Shown: one piece after another, positions 28,309 to 43,000 of the stretch
Layout of the letters: each line of letters starts with the position of its first letter
Numbering within the stretch: position 1 is the first letter of the stretch
DNA from: Pterobdella sp. o SKG-2022
Taxonomy: Eukaryota > Annelida > Clitellata > Hirudinida > Piscicolidae
DNA: 64,000 nucleotides
Reading direction: 5' to 3'
NCBI GenBank assembly: GCA_964035795.1
Contig: OZ038324.1
Location: forward strand, 9,954,772 to 10,018,771
The notes under the pieces: model-generated
The model's database searches: none
Told to the model about the DNA's origin: nothing
What the model saw: only the letters and a program-made list of their open reading frames with translations
Position numbers and translations under genes: made by a program

Positions 28309-31300
28309 ATGTCGAAAGAGGGTTCAGAACCTATGGAACGCCGAAGCTGGCATTTCGATTTTGATGATTACGGCAAGAGTGAGGAGGAAGAGGAAGAAGA
28401 AGAAGAAGAGGAAGAAGAAGAAGAGATAACATTCCTGGAGGCCTGTATGGAATGCGACGAGGAGGTGTTGTATGAGATGCTGAAAGATGGAGTGAGTGGG
28501 TACCAAGTGAATGAGAGGGACAAGTCGGGCATGGTGAGAGGGGGAAGGGAAGTTTTTTTAACTTTTTAGAAACATCTTATATTTACTTATAAATAATATT
28601 TTAAAATTTTTTACGTCGATTTATGGAAGAACTTTTTTGTGTTTTTTCTTACTGTTATATTGACGTTTCAAATGTTTGTTTTGTCGCAGAAGAAATTGAA
28701 GTTTATATCGTGTCCTGTCATAATCACCTTCTCCTTGTCCGACTTTACTTACAACTTACACGTGATTTGGAAACTTCCATCCAACCCTTTTCATGCAAGA
28801 GTTGCAGAATTTGAAAATATTTTTTACAATGTAACGTAAAAAATTCAGTTTTGCTGAGTAAACAATCATAATTAAATGAAGAAAAAAATTATTTGGAAAA
28901 AAAAAAGAATTTTTTTCCGTTTTCCATCTCAAATAATACAGACCTGTTCAGATATTTGAAAATATAGAAATATTTTATAAAATTTCCAAAAATATTTCAA
29001 AGTTTACAGATCTATTGTCCAAAATTTAATTTTTTTCGACAACTTGCTTAAAGAAATTTTCTTAGAATTCATAACCTGCATTTATCCAAAAGAATTAGAA
29101 AAACTGCCAATAATTTTTTTTGAAAATGATACCTTTTGAATCCTCTTCGTTCTTTTCTATAAGATCAACCAAGTTATAATTGTACTCTATTCATTATATT
29201 ATTTTTAATTTAAGCTTCGCGCACTTTTAAACAAAAAAGTAAGGGTTTTAATGCATTCACAATGACAAACTCCATATTATGAAACGATGGCAAACGCTGA
29301 ACTTGAAATGTATAGCTTTTATCGCTCAGTGAACGCTTAAAAACAGTTGCATGGTAGAAGTTAGAAGTGAACACGAATGCATGTAATGTTTCTGAAGAAT
29401 TAAAAGGATGGAGAAGAGTTGAAAAAAATTATTTGTAACAAAACTAATCAAGAGTAAAGTCATGTTCTCAAAATCCAATTTGCTTTACACAATGTAACAA
29501 AAGTTGCATCATCAAAAAAGCATTTTTATCGTGAAAATGCTTTTCTCTATTTTTATTTCCATTGTTTAAATATATTTTAAAATGAAGGAATTAAAATTGA
29601 AAATAAATAATTTCATCTGCAATGAAGTTTTTTTATTTAAACATTTGAAAAAAAAGAAAACAAATAAAAATAGAAGAAAGTGGAAGAGAAGCAAGAATAA
29701 CAAAACAAGAAAGATGAAGAAAAGAATTCTAAAAAGTTGAAGAAAAAAGAAGAAACTAATGAAGTGAAAGAAAAAGAAGAGGAAGAAGAAGAAAATGATG
29801 AAGAGGATGAAGAAGAAGATGATGATGGATTAAACAGCATAAATATAAAACTCAATTGGACCATTGTGTAATTAAAAGGCACAAAAGCTCATGGCAAACA
29901 GAAAAACTAAAGAAAATTTTTAAACAAAATATTGGTTTTTTTAAATTTGTCAACCCTTTTGAAATATTTAAACATAAATCTATTTTTAAATTCATTTCAA
30001 AACAAAATTTCCAAGTGGCATGAAAATTAGCTGGGCAAGCAGGCGAGTGAGTCTCATGCCTCTCTAAAATAAGCAGCCACATGCTTTTGCGACAAAAAAT
30101 TTAAATGACAAAAAAAAACTATAAAAAATTAATATAATTTTGTGTTTTTCAATTTTACAATTTTTTAAAGTTATTCTTTATGATTTTTGTTTATTCAACA
30201 CATACTTCTCGCGTTTGAAACAACGCAGCCCCTCATAACGATCAGTTCAAATACAGGACCAGGTTTTCAATTACTTCTTCAATTGTTTTTTGGTACAATC
30301 CCATCCAAAAGCTTTTTCACTAGCAACGATGAGTCATACTGAACAGGAAATATAAGAGAAAAAGTTTAAAAAAAAATTAAAAACACATAATGACAGAATA
30401 TATAAATTTTTAAACTGCGAAAACGCCCAATTCTCTCGTCATTCAAATTACTCTCTATTAAAAGGCATTTATAAAAATGGCGCAATCCAAATTTCCAAAA
30501 TCTAAACTCGTTTCTCAATTTGTCTAATTGTTTTTATTGTATGCTTTAACAATAATCATAATAATAAACACACTAACATACTCTGAGTATAATGATAACA
30601 GTTATGATGTAACACAAGGCAATCTCAAGCAGTTTGTTGTGCTATATGTGCGTGATAAAATGTTGTTTGCGGATGTGAGGTGTGGTGATGCTTGGTAGTG
30701 GCTAATGATGTCACTTCTACTGCTCTTTTATCGTTCACTAACACGAGAGGTTGTTTAAACCAAGGCACTAATGAGGGTAATAACCAGAATTAAAATTATA
30801 ATAAATAATAATAAATGATATTAACAGTAATAAAAAAAATTTAGTAATTAATATTATGATAATCTTTCATAAAATTATGAAGCTAATAATAGAATAACAG
30901 TGAAACAGCATAGGTGCGTGGGTGGTGGCATTTATGATGAGGCATCTTTGGTAGAAAGAAGAGAGGCGTCAAACTGTTGAACTTTTTTCAGTTTGTGTCA
31001 TGTTTTAATGGCCGCATTTCTTCATTAAAATGAAACCCTGTGGAAAATTTGAAAACTTTTTGATGGTTTTTTAGTTTTTTTAAGTTGAATTTTGTTGCAA
31101 CATTCCAAAAGGGAATTAAAAAATAATTTAAAATGCCAATTTCAACAAATAGACAATTTCAAAAGAAAAAATGTTCTGAATATATAAAAACAAAAAAAAA
31201 GAAAAACAAGGAACAAAAATAAAAACAAGTAGCAAAAATGCCTTGTAATTTCTAAAGTTACTTGCTGAAAATTATTTTCACAATGGAAACTGTGTGTTAA

Positions 31301-33955
31301 GCCTCCGCCCAGAGTACTTCAAAAATCATGTAACCACCACCAACCCACCACACCAAGCTACCCCACTAAGCCATCCCACCTCAAGTTTTTGCCATATTTC
31401 AAAGTTAAAAGTGCACCACTAAATCATAGTTTAACTAAATTATTTCAATTTGTTTTTGAATTTAAACTTGAATACCTTGAAGTTTTTGTGCTGAAATGAG
31501 ATATCATTAGCCATTTTATTTTTTAAAAATTCCCTTCATTTAGCGCGCATTTTATCAATAAATGTTTGGTTTTAAAATTTTTCAATTTTCTTTTTTACTC
31601 AGTCCTTTGTCAAACATCTGTATTTTATAATCAAATTTCTTTTTTCTATATGATTTATTTTCCATAAAATCTTAAAATTTCTAATATAGAATTTTAATTT
31701 TTATTTATTTTTAAAGAAGTTAATACTCAACTCAAATAATTTATTTAAAGCAGCAACTAACAAAATATAACCCCCATCACAACCCTAACACTTCTCTCAA
31801 CCACTTGGAAACTTCTACACCACCACCAAACCAGCTCAAACCATCTCATACCAAACCACCTTCCACTTCACACCCTCACATAGCTCCTACACACAAACCA
31901 TCACCCCCTACAACCCACCACGAAACAGACAGGCTTCAGTCACGCATGCGCAAACGGCTTCATTCCGATCGTGGAGCTGCTGGTTGACTTTGAGGATCTA
32001 GATCCCAACCTGGGAGACAATGATGGCAACACACCTCTCATCTATGCTGCCCAGGCCGGTGAGATGGATGTGAAGATAATGTCTTTTTACGTGGTGTTAA
32101 TTGTTTGCGGTGTGTTTTTATGTCTTGTTCATGTGTTTTGTAGGTTTTTATGCTTTATTAATGAAATGTTGTTGCCAGAGATTTTCCTTTTCACAGAATT
32201 GCGTTTTATTGATAAGTTCTCCTATTCATGCCGCGCTAAAATCTTTTCCTGGTAACCACAAAGCTAATAATACGTATGTGACAAACTATGAAAAATGGCA
32301 AAACAATTGAAAAACAATTATCAACACTATCCAAAGCGCAGAAAAAATGCAAAAAAACTGATCAAATCTTCAGGACATTACTATTGCAAAAAATAAAAGA
32401 AATATAGGGAATGTATCTACAACTATTTCAAATAAACTTACACACAAAACAAAAAACACCGCAAAACAAAAACAGGCCACGATGACGTTATATCCCTTCT
32501 GCTCAACAGCTGCAAGGGGCTTGACATAGAGAGGGCAAACGTCTTTGGGTTGACAGCCCTGATGAAGGCAGCTATTCAAGGAAGGACCAGGTGTGCCAAA
32601 CTGCTGCTGTTTGCTGGTGGGTTGGAGGGCTGTCATTTGATTGGCTGATTAATTTAAATAGTTTTAATCAGTTGTGTTTGAATTTGCTTGCATGTTTTTT
32701 GTGTAGATTAATTCAGTCTGTGTGACTAATATAAATTTTAGATGAATTATATAAATATATATTAAATAAAAATATTTATTTATTTTTATTTAAATTAGTT
32801 AGTGAAAATTATTCTTAGTTGAATAAAATTGAACGCTTTGTACATTCCGGCTAAAATTTACGAAAAAGTTTCGTTCAAGATCATTAAATTTTTAAAACGT
32901 GTTTTGAAGGCAGCAAAAGATTTTTTAAAATTAATAAAATATGATAAATTAGGACTGACCACTACACGTACCTACCGGGTATTTTTTTGAATTTATTGAA
33001 CAACATTGCAAAGCTTTCGAAGCATTTTTTCTTCAGAGAGTTTTTAAAATGAAAACAGTGATAACATTTTTAATATTTTCAAGTATCATTTTTTCCATTA
33101 ATTAATTTTTTTTTTAGAATTTTTTCAGCAATACGCCATGGATCTTTTTAAAACACATTTTGATGCTTTCATAAATGGTTTTGGCAATAAAAGGCAACTT
33201 TTATGACACATTACCAAACATTAATCGTCTTTTACACAGGGATAATCATATTGGCGTGCTTATAACGCATTATTACACTCACATTCAAATGGTTTTGACA
33301 CCATATGATTACAAAAGATTGCTACCATTACTAGTTAATGATATTCAATACAGGTGCAAGCCCATCAAGAAGGGACTCAAGCAGGAGGTTGTGTGCTGAA
33401 GAGTGGGCCCGCTTCTGTGGCAGCCATTCATGCGCAGCTTCCATCAACAAGTACATCCGCTCTAAAAAATACTTCTTCAAAAAAACATTTTTCCTTTCAA
33501 AATGCTCTAGCGATCCCGAACTAGCGAGAGTTTTGAAAGAAGAACGAGGCCAAGGAAACTGGATACAAAGACATTTAAGTCTGAAAAAGAAACCACAAAG
33601 GAAGGCCGTGCAAGACCAGAGTGAGAATAATGATCTCAGCGGGTCTGCTCCTCTTCTCTGCATCGATTACTGCGACGATGAAGGAAACGAGGTGACTTCG
33701 CTCAAGTTTCGACGACCTTCTTGCTTCGACCATACCTTCCCCATCAACATCAAAGCACTAAAATTAGTCACCGAGAATTTTCAGAAGCCGAAGATAAACG
33801 AAGAATTGAACGAAGACGAAATTGTTGATAAGGATAATGTTATTAGCGACGAAGGCTGCGATCTCAATGCAAAAGCCCACAATGCATCACACGAAGATTA
33901 CAAAAATGGCACATTTGCCGATGATATAAAAAAAAATGTTTGGAAAGAAATTTAA
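28309..33955 (+). CDS. Ankyrin-repeat protein, ANKRD33/ANKRD33B-like
   Basis: Four exons: 28309-28533, 31929-32058, 32476-32616, 33354-33955; 365 residues with continuous phase. ATG at 28309 is used because the frame upstream has no other ATG. The N-terminus has a run of about 15 Glu before ITFLEACMECDEEVL. Ankyrin repeats follow: HACANGFIPIVELLVDFEDL, DNDGNTPLIYAAQAGHDDVI (across an intron), and FGLTALMKAAIQGRTRCAKL. The layout (FLEAC start, about four ankyrin repeats, GLTALMKAA, then a W-containing segment CAEEWARF) matches my recollection of ANKRD33/33B. In vertebrates ANKRD33 is a photoreceptor protein that represses CRX targets; that role is not implied here. The C-terminal 140 residues are charged, with CIDYCDDEGNEVTSLKFRRP, and are not recognised. 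Confidence 0.8.
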
Positions 33956-36900
33956 AAAAATCGTCGGTGAAAAGCATGATGAAACAAATGAGATAAGAGG
34001 ATAGCCATGTTTGCCTACTGCCGCTAATTTCTCTTGAAACTCCTGACAGCACTGCATTATTTTATCAACTCAAAATACCTTTACATCTTTAGGCTTTTGT
34101 TTTATAAGCATTTGTGCAAGCATCTGTTTGATGTAAGTTCACTTTTCATTTGCTCGTGTTTCATATTGGGTGTTTTGTCCACTTGTGTGTATCTTACCAT
34201 CACATCGATTTATCCCAAGTCTTTATAAATATCCCCATTTATATCTTCTCGAAATTTTATCGGACTTTGCCTTTTTCACTTAAACCTTTTCAGAAAATTT
34301 ACCTGAAAGAAACCTTTGGTAATTTTTAAAGGTTTCTTTAAGTCTGAATTTAAAATTTTTCCATATATCAAAGTTTTTCGCAAGAAATTCTCTTATTGAG
34401 GGTGAGTGAAGGTAATATTTAATGGAAATTTATTTCTTTTAAATCCCCCCAAATCCTTTTATTTTTCTTTTTCACTGAATAACAAAAAAATGAAAGTTAT
34501 AAAAGTGTGTTGACATTGTATACACAATTAAATGGATGTTTGCTGAGATTTTTAATTTAAAAATGAAATCAAAAATATAATTTTAAATGTGCAACTGTGA
34601 ATCTTTCTCAACTTCATTTATTGTATCGATGGCCTCTCATTTGAACTCATCAAAACATTCTCAACAACAAATTCAAACATTTTTAAATAGCTCTAAAAAT
34701 CGGTTGGTAAAACAAATTTTAGCTGAATGTATTTGTTCACTGGGAACATTTGAGCGTGCAATTACTATCTACTACAAAGCTTTAACTTTGGTCAATTTTA
34801 AAACTTCAGAAGCATGAAAGATTGCAAATACAAAGTTAGTCGTGATTGCCTTCAACCACACACAATCGATCGCTCGTCCTCATCGTTGTGTTTTGTTCCC
34901 TTTTAAACTCATGCAATCGCATCACCAACCCGCTGAATTATTTTGAATAAATTTCAAATAAAGAGTTTGATTTCATTGAATCATATATCTTTAATGATGG
35001 TTCACGGGGTAGCGCCTTGTGAAACCTATCAATGGCGCAGAACTCCATTAGGGAGAATTTAAAAGTCGTCTTATGTATACAATTTTTTATTATTATCAAT
35101 ATTAATCTTTTTATATCGCCATCATTGTTTTCTTATACTTGTTAACCATTTAATTTTAAGGTTAAAACTTTGACCTTTTTTTTGGGTCAGTGATGTCCCA
35201 ACAAGCTCAAACAACATTCAGCTAGGATGCGCTGAGTTTGTATCTCGTCTTTGAGCCGTCCTTAAAAATTTAACTTTAAATTTGAAAAAAACAAAACTTT
35301 TTGATGAAAGAAAATAAAAACACTGAAAGAATGAAGAGAAATTTGCAAAAAACCTTTAGTTCCCATCCCAAATGTGGATATAAGGTCTATTTTATTTTTA
35401 ATTCGATAAAAAAACTATTCATCTGTCAACAAAATTAAAAAACAAATGCAAAATATCACCATGAACGACAAAACGGTAAACAACTTGAATACATGAGGCT
35501 TATAAATACTCGTCCCTTTATGAGAAAAAAAATTTTCATTGTTCCCCATAAATTGTGGAGAATTTTGAAAGATATAATTTTAAAACTATCTTCGGGAAGA
35601 AATTATAATGAGCAACTGGGTGCTGTTTTGTATGGACTACAAAAGTCTCAGGTCGTTCGATAATGTGAATAGAAGTGTGCTTATGTAATAAATAACAAAT
35701 GGTTGTAAAATATACATGAAAAATAAAGATATTTGGCTGTTTTATCGAGGGAGTTTTTGATATAATCATTTTTGGTTTGTGGTTAACAATAATAATTAAT
35801 ACTTTTTGAGTAATTATTATAATATTTGATAATAATAATGAAAAATTTATTGATTAAAAAATAATAAGGAATAAACAACATAAAACTTATAATAAAAACA
35901 AATAATAAATACAATGCTAAGAATAAAAAAATAAAAAAAAAGATTAAAAGTAAAAAAAAAAATATAAAAACAAACACAAGCGACCCACGTAAACTTCCTG
36001 ACCACGAAGACCCACCCCAGTATCACCTACACACGTGGTGAAGTACAACCGCAGAGATAAAATAAAAGCTTGATAAGAGTTAAGTAAACCACCAAAGAGT
36101 GTTTTATAGCATATTTTATTAGAAAGAGTAGGCTTTTTAGCGCTTTGAGAGTTAATCCATCGATTAGTTGCTGTGGCAAGTCGATAATATAATGTCAATT
36201 CAAGGAACCAAATATCAAATACTGATAATATTTTTAACGCTGTTATGAACATTCGAGAATTTCATTTTGAAGAATTAGACTTTCATTTGGAGATGATTTT
36301 TTCTTGTATTTCTTTCAGCCATTTTTCGGCATCTCCGTGGGTTTGTGAGCTCTGACGTGCGCGCAGCTCTAAATCATGTAACTTTTGTGAAAAATTTTCT
36401 ACAAAAATCACCTTTTGACTGTTGCTGGCTCAGAAGTGAATTTATTAACAAAAATACACAAAAGGCAAAAGTCTTCATTGATCAAGTAAGTTGTTTACCG
36501 GTGAGAGTAATAAGAATTATCAATACTAACGTGTTATAACGAGAGTATCTGTTATAAATATGATGGTGTTATTGAAATTTTTATTTTTATTATTATCTCT
36601 ATTTTTGTTATTTTTATTATTATCTCTATTTTTGTTATTTTTATTATTATCTCTATTTTTGTTATTTTTATTATTATCTCTATTTTTTTTATTTTTTTAA
36701 TGATTTTCGTAGAGCTTTTCATCATTAAAATCTTTTTTGCGATTATTCTTACGTAACTGATAAAAAATCTGGCCTGGGTTAAGAGGGGAATAGTTTTATA
36801 TCTTATATATATGTGCTCTTGTCAAAGTTGACATTTCATCTTTACATTAACACAATTTGCAGTTCAGGTATCATCAATATTGTGCTCATAAGAAACTTTG

Positions 36901-37011
36901 CTAAATAATACAGTCTTTTGGGAATACCACTCAAATTTTTGTCAATGATTGGTCGTTTTTAGTTCAACATCCTATGGTAGACACAACCATTCAAACACCT
37001 TAAAACTAGGA
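33956..37011. other. Intergenic, no gene recognised
   Basis: AT-rich sequence. Candidate ORFs at 34587-34817 (plus) and 35944-36252 (minus) lack recognisable similarity and convincing splice partners. A 27-base repeat lies at 36574-36690. The region directly before 37012 should hold the promoter of the giant TSP1 gene. Confidence 0.55.
36574..36690. repeat. 27-bp tandem repeat, about 4 copies
   Basis: Units of TTATTATTATCTC followed by TATTTTTGTTATTT, AT-rich and non-coding. Confidence 0.85.
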
Positions 37012-40000
37012 ATGGAAATCCTTAAAATTAACATTTTCATTTTCCTTCTTGTCTACTGTCCCCTGTTAAGTGAGGAGATTTGATTATTTTGAGATTTTTT
37101 TTTTGAAATGTAAAGTTCACGTTTTTATACCATTATATGAAAGATTGAGATTATAAATTAGATAAATTCAATTTTTAGGCAGTAGTACCAGTATTTTGTG
37201 GCCAAAAGGTTTGTCTCTGAACGGCACCTTCGATTCATTGCCGAGTTCAAATTTATCAGATATAATCAACGAATGGAAAGAAAAGGCAAGTAACAGAAGT
37301 CGTAACTCAAATTCTAAAGCAGAGCTAAGTTTTAATGTTACAGATACTGAAGAAGGTGATAGCCAGAAAGTTGTCGGAACGTTGAAAATTTCTAAAAAAA
37401 GAAAAAAGAAAAAAAAAGATTCTGAAAAAAAAACTGATGTGTCAACTTGTGACAGTGCCAACTGTACTGGTGTTGTGAAAGGAAATCAAGCCGTCATCAT
37501 AAACAATAAACTATTTGCTGCCAATGGCAAATTAAAAGAAGACAGTGATAACTTAAAAACGATTGTGAATCTGGCTAACCAGCAAAAAGGGGGTGTGGGT
37601 TGTCAAATACAAGGCGGAGGTGCAGGAAGCCAGGTCAACATCTACTCCCCAAAAACCTATACTCAAGGAAAAACTGTTACACAAGTTACCATTAAAAAGA
37701 AGTCGAGGAAGAAGCTGAGTGAGGTTGATGAGGAGGATGAAGAAGATAGAGTGTGCACTGAGGATGACTGGGATATTGAAGATATTGGAGGTGGTGTGTT
37801 TGGTAATTCTAAGTTTATATTTAATTTATCAAAATTTTATTCACCGTCAAACACCCCATTATAGAAATATTTTTTTTGAATGAATTGCTACTATGCAACA
37901 AAAATGAGTGAAAAATCATTCATTAAAATCTACACAAAAAAGATTATTTGCAAAAGTTCAATGTTAAATTGGCAGGTGTAGTGGCACCAGTGCTTGCAGA
38001 CTGGAGAAAGTGGTCGAGTTGGGTCTTTAATGGCCCTGAAAATTGTTGGTACAGAGAGAGGAAGTGCAAAGAAGCCACTCTATGTAGAGGAGCTAGAAAA
38101 CAAAAAAAAAATAAAAAGAATAACTGCACTTCATCTCAAAATGCAGGTATTCAACACATGAATCTTTTGCGTTTATAACGGTTGTACTCAAAGTTTAAAA
38201 AATATTTGGGTTGAATTAAAAATAACTTGTATTTTATTTGTCAGAACGAGTAAAATGGAGTGCATGGAGTGGGTGGGTGGGGGTAGGAACCATTACTTTT
38301 GAACGCAAACGTCACTGCATCGGAGGAGACACATGTAAAGGAGAAGATGTGCAAACTAAAAGATACAAAAAGAAAAATATCTTTACTCCTAAGAATGAAT
38401 CTAAAGAAGGTAAAAATGACTGAAACTCAAAAATATTTAAAATTCGAGATTTGAATAAAAATAAATTTTGCAACGGTGTACAGAGGAGGAAGAGGATAAA
38501 GACTGGAATGAGTGGAGTGAGTGGACAACTGACGCCAATGGGCAAATCACCAGGTCGAGAACATGCAAGAAGCAAGATCTTTCTGCCTGCAAGGGAATAA
38601 GTGAACAAATAAAACAGGTTGTGAAAGTTTACACAAAAAACAAAATGTTCAAACGAACTCTGCAAGAAGTCGCTGCCCTCAAACAGGAGATAGACGTTGA
38701 AAAAGGTTGAAATGGTTTTTAAAGTCTCATTGAAGTTTTAAATTATGAACAAGTTATGAATCGTTATGAGTTTTATGCTATGAACCATTGCATCTTTGAA
38801 GCGAGCAAAGGAGGCCTGGAAGAAGCCTGGGACTTGTGGACTGAGTGGAACTGGAAGCTATCAGGTGTTTGGGTCAGAGTGAGAAAATGCAAAACTGTAG
38901 GAAACTGCACAGGAGATAATATCCAATCCTTGACTTCGATGCCTGGTCCTTCGTTGAGGAAGCTGAAGAAATCTGGTAAAGCTCCTCTGTTTCTCCTTGT
39001 CAACATCGAGAAAGGTCTGTCATCTTTAAAATGCATATGTTTTTTAGAAAAATCAAAAAAATAAATTTATAATTAAGTTTAACCATCTCAATTTGATCAT
39101 TTCTCAGCCAGTCAAATAGAAGACCCGAATGACTGGGACCAATGGGGGAGCTGGGTGTGGAACAATCGAGGAGTCTGGTCGAGAAATAGGAGATGCATCA
39201 AGGCAATCCCAACAAGTTGTGAGGGTCCCAACGTGCATCTCAAGTCATTTGTCGATGACGTTAGTCCAGGTGAAGAAGATGACGAAGAAGAATTCGAACT
39301 TTTAGTTTCTCCAGGTTTGTGGTTGCATATGAACATGGAGTCAAAATTTTTATATGACAAAGTTGAAAATTAGTTCATAATTAATTAAAAATTGGAAATA
39401 CCAGATCCGAAAGAAAATTGGGGTGCATGGTGCGAGTGGGTGAAGGATGTGACTGGAGTGAGCGTGAGAATGAGGAAGTGTCTCAATGATAGGGGAGAGG
39501 GTTGTGAGGGCAATGATTATGAAACTAAAAAAACAACCAAGATAGAAAAAGAGAAAAAAATTAAAAAAACAAAAAAGTCCAAAACTTCTGAAGGTTTTAT
39601 ATTGGAATTAGTTCTTTGTAAATTTTTTATTTGAATTTATTTCACAGTGGAGAAAACAAAGGGCAAAAAAAATAGTAAAGACGAAGATGAAGGAGAAGAA
39701 GAAGAAGAAGAAGAAGAAGGAGAAGAAGAAGAAGAAGAAGAAGAAGAAGAAGAAGAAGAAGAAGATGAGGAAGAAGAAGAAGAAGATGAGGAAGAAGAGC
39801 TTGGAGAAATAAACGAAAAACGTTGGTGATGTTTAATATCATTGGAGCAACTTTTAACCTAGTATGCTCATGAATCAAATATAAAGTAAAAGCTAGTGAA
39901 AAAATTTTAAAATTTGAAATATTATACAGCGGAGGAAACAACTGTGGTCACACAAAAAAATACTTTTGGAAAAAAACGTAAATGTAAAAAGAATAAAAAG

Positions 40001-43000
40001 GGAAAATGTATAAAACAAAAAAAAATTGGAGATGAAGAAGAAGAAAAGGAGGAAGAGGAGGAGGAGGGGGAATTGGGAGAATCGTCAAAGAAAAGTGGGT
40101 TATTTATATTTCTAGCTAATATATTTCATAGGCTGCAAAAAATAAAAATGTATTTGAACTATTTTTAGAAACTTTCAAGAAAAAATGTTCTAAAAAAAAG
40201 TGCATCAAAAAAAAGCCTAGTAAGTTCAAAATTTCAAAAATTAGAAAAATAAATTGGAAAATTGAATATAACTACAAATGAAATTATTTTCATTAAATTA
40301 ATATTATAAATAATTTTATAACTAATTATTGGAACAATTTCAAGAAAGAAAATGCAAGAAGCACCACAGGAAATGCAAGAAAAAAGAAGGTGGGTGATCT
40401 TTTGAATTAATTGAAAGTTATTCGCTTTTTAAACTTAACTCAAAAATGTTTTTCAAGCGAAAAGGAAATGCAAAAAAAGAAAATGCATGAAGAAGAAAGA
40501 GGAAGGTGCTTAAAATTTATGAAAAAATTGTTTTTCAAAAAAATTCAAAATTTGATTTATATTCATTTGAAAAAAAATTTGAAACCTATTTATGTGTAGA
40601 GGTCAAGAAGAAGTGCTCGAAGAAGAAATGTTTGAAAAAGAAGAAAGGTGATTAATTATTTTAATTTCAAAAATTCAATAAGCTGACACACAAGTTTTGG
40701 ATAGCAAAATTTATTTTTGAAAATACTCTCATGTTGAATAAAAATTAAATTTTGAAAATATTTTTTTCACCAAAACTTTATTCATATTTTAAAAAGAAAG
40801 ATGCATCAAAAAGAACAAGAAGTGCAAGAAAAGGGAGAAAGGTGAGATGCTTTTAGACTCATATTTGATGCGAAATTTCTAAACTTCTCAATTCGTCAGT
40901 AAAAATACGAAAACAAAATGCTCAATTGAAAAACACTAGCCTACAATTTTTAATATACTCAACAGATTTTTATACGCGGTAGTCTTCTTAATCGATAGTA
41001 ATCGTTCTTATTATTAACCTCCCTAAACCTTGTAGGGTGGGGACTGTGGTCTGAATGGGTGTCCACTAAGCCAAATGAATCCGTGAGAAAAAGGATATGT
41101 CTGATTGGAAACACGTGCAAAGGGCCTAACGTAGAAAAAGTCATCTACAACATTAGAAAGTTCAAGAAGAAGCTACCAAAGGACGGTCAGTACTTTTTTT
41201 AAAGAGAAGAGACAACATTCCAAATGTGTTGACTCCATTGAAGCTTTAAAAAAATCTAAATAAAGTTTTATAATAAAATTTCATACTATGTTGTGTAGAG
41301 TGGAGTCCATGGTCAGAATGGGCGCCAGCTGGTGACAAGGCAGAGACGAGCACCAGAGAGTGCTTAAATAAAAAGAAGAGACTATGCAAAGGTCCTGATA
41401 TCAGAATAAGGACAACTAAAATCATCAGAAAACGAAGAAAGAAGAGACCCGGAGAGCTGCCTGAAGAGGAAGAGGTTGATGAGCTTAATGATGGAGGTTT
41501 GTGTTGAGTTTTTTTGAAATTTTGAAACATCCAAGTTTAAATTGGTTCAAACTTCAAAAATTCCGAGCATAACGATTTGATGCTGATCTTTCATAACACA
41601 CGATGCCTACAGATGAAGGGTGGGGCCCATGGACGGAATGGACTCCAGATGGGAATAACCAGCTTGTCAGGACCAGAGAATGTTTGAATGAAAATAAAGA
41701 GAGTTGCAATGGTTCTAATGTTAATGTAAAAATTGAGACAATTATAGAGAAAAAAAAAGATATTCCAGTTGACAAAGGTGAGTAAGCCCATAACACTTCA
41801 AACTAGTTTTCATGTCCCTTGAATGGAGTTTATTGACTCAATGAATAATTGCAGACTGGGGCCCATGGTCGCCTTGGAGTCCTGAAGGAGCAAACACATA
41901 CGTCAGAACTAGGAAGTGTTTCAAAAAAAATGACAAGCCTTGTGAGGGTTTCGACGCTCAACAAAAAGTAGTCAAAGTGATAAGAAAAATCAGGAAAAAG
42001 AAGCCTGGAGAAAAATTTGTTGATGAAGTGAAGGATAAAGGTTTGGAATTAAATTGAACAATTAAAAAATTTTTAAGGTTGAAGAAGTTGAATAACCGCT
42101 TGAAGTTCATTAATTAATTTACATATGGGTTATTAAAACCAGAATCTATAAAGTTTTGAATGGTTTGCAGTAATTTGGGCTCAGTGGAATGAATGGACAC
42201 AAAAGAAAAATGGAAAAACTTTTGTGAGGACGAGAGAATGTTTGAAAATCGGAGAAGAAATTTGTGAAGGAAGTGAAGTTGAAGTGGAAATAATCGCCAA
42301 TAAAAAGAAGGAAACTTCTGAGAATGAAGGTTTTCTGAGTAAAAAACTCAAAAATCTTCAATTTCAAGCACTTAAAAAATTTCTTTTAAATACACATCTA
42401 ATATTGGCCGTCAATACCTCTTCAGATGACTGGAGTCCATGGACAGAGTGGGCAGGTCAGGATGATTTGTCATTCAAAAGGACTAGATACTGTCTTAGGG
42501 AGGATGGTGAAGAGTGTAAAGAACATGATACCGAAATTAAGAGAATCTTACTCAAGAAGAAATTTAGAAAGAGAAAACCTAAAAGAGAAGAAGAGGAAGA
42601 GGAAGAACTTGATTTGCTGGTTGAAAGAGAAGACTTCAATGGAGGTTAGAATGTTTTGAAAATAATTTTTTTATCATTGTTTGTTCATGATAAACTGTCA
42701 AGCTCATCAGATGATTGGCAAGAGGCTGCATAACAACATCGATAGCCTATCGAAATAAGATCAATCTGCTAATTTTGTCAGATGTATCAATAACACTAAA
42801 TGCTTATATAATCATTTCTTGCTTTATGTTTTATTCTAGGTAAAACTTAGTTAATGGTTGTGTTGGTATTGATAAAGTTCCCATTTTAATCTCTATGTGT
42901 TGAATATTTTCAACATTTTTTTGGAATAATGCCCCAAAAGTTGAAGGGTTTCAAAAAATTGCAGTCATATAGCTTAAAATTTTATATTCTGAAAGCTTTA

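Noticed and set aside
29637..29882. Ser/Phe-rich minus-strand ORF
   Set aside because: Antisense of an AAG/GAA-rich purine tract in an ANKRD33-like intron.
34587..34817. 76-codon plus-strand ORF between ANKRD33-like and TSP1 genes
   Set aside because: No recognisable motif and no convincing signals; AT-rich composition like its surroundings.
35944..36252. 102-codon minus-strand ORF
   Set aside because: Part of its sequence looks gene-like, but I recognise no family, the right side is low complexity and no splice partners were found.
39642..39941. Poly-Leu minus-strand ORF
   Set aside because: Antisense of GAA/GAG repeats in the acidic TSP1-gene exon.
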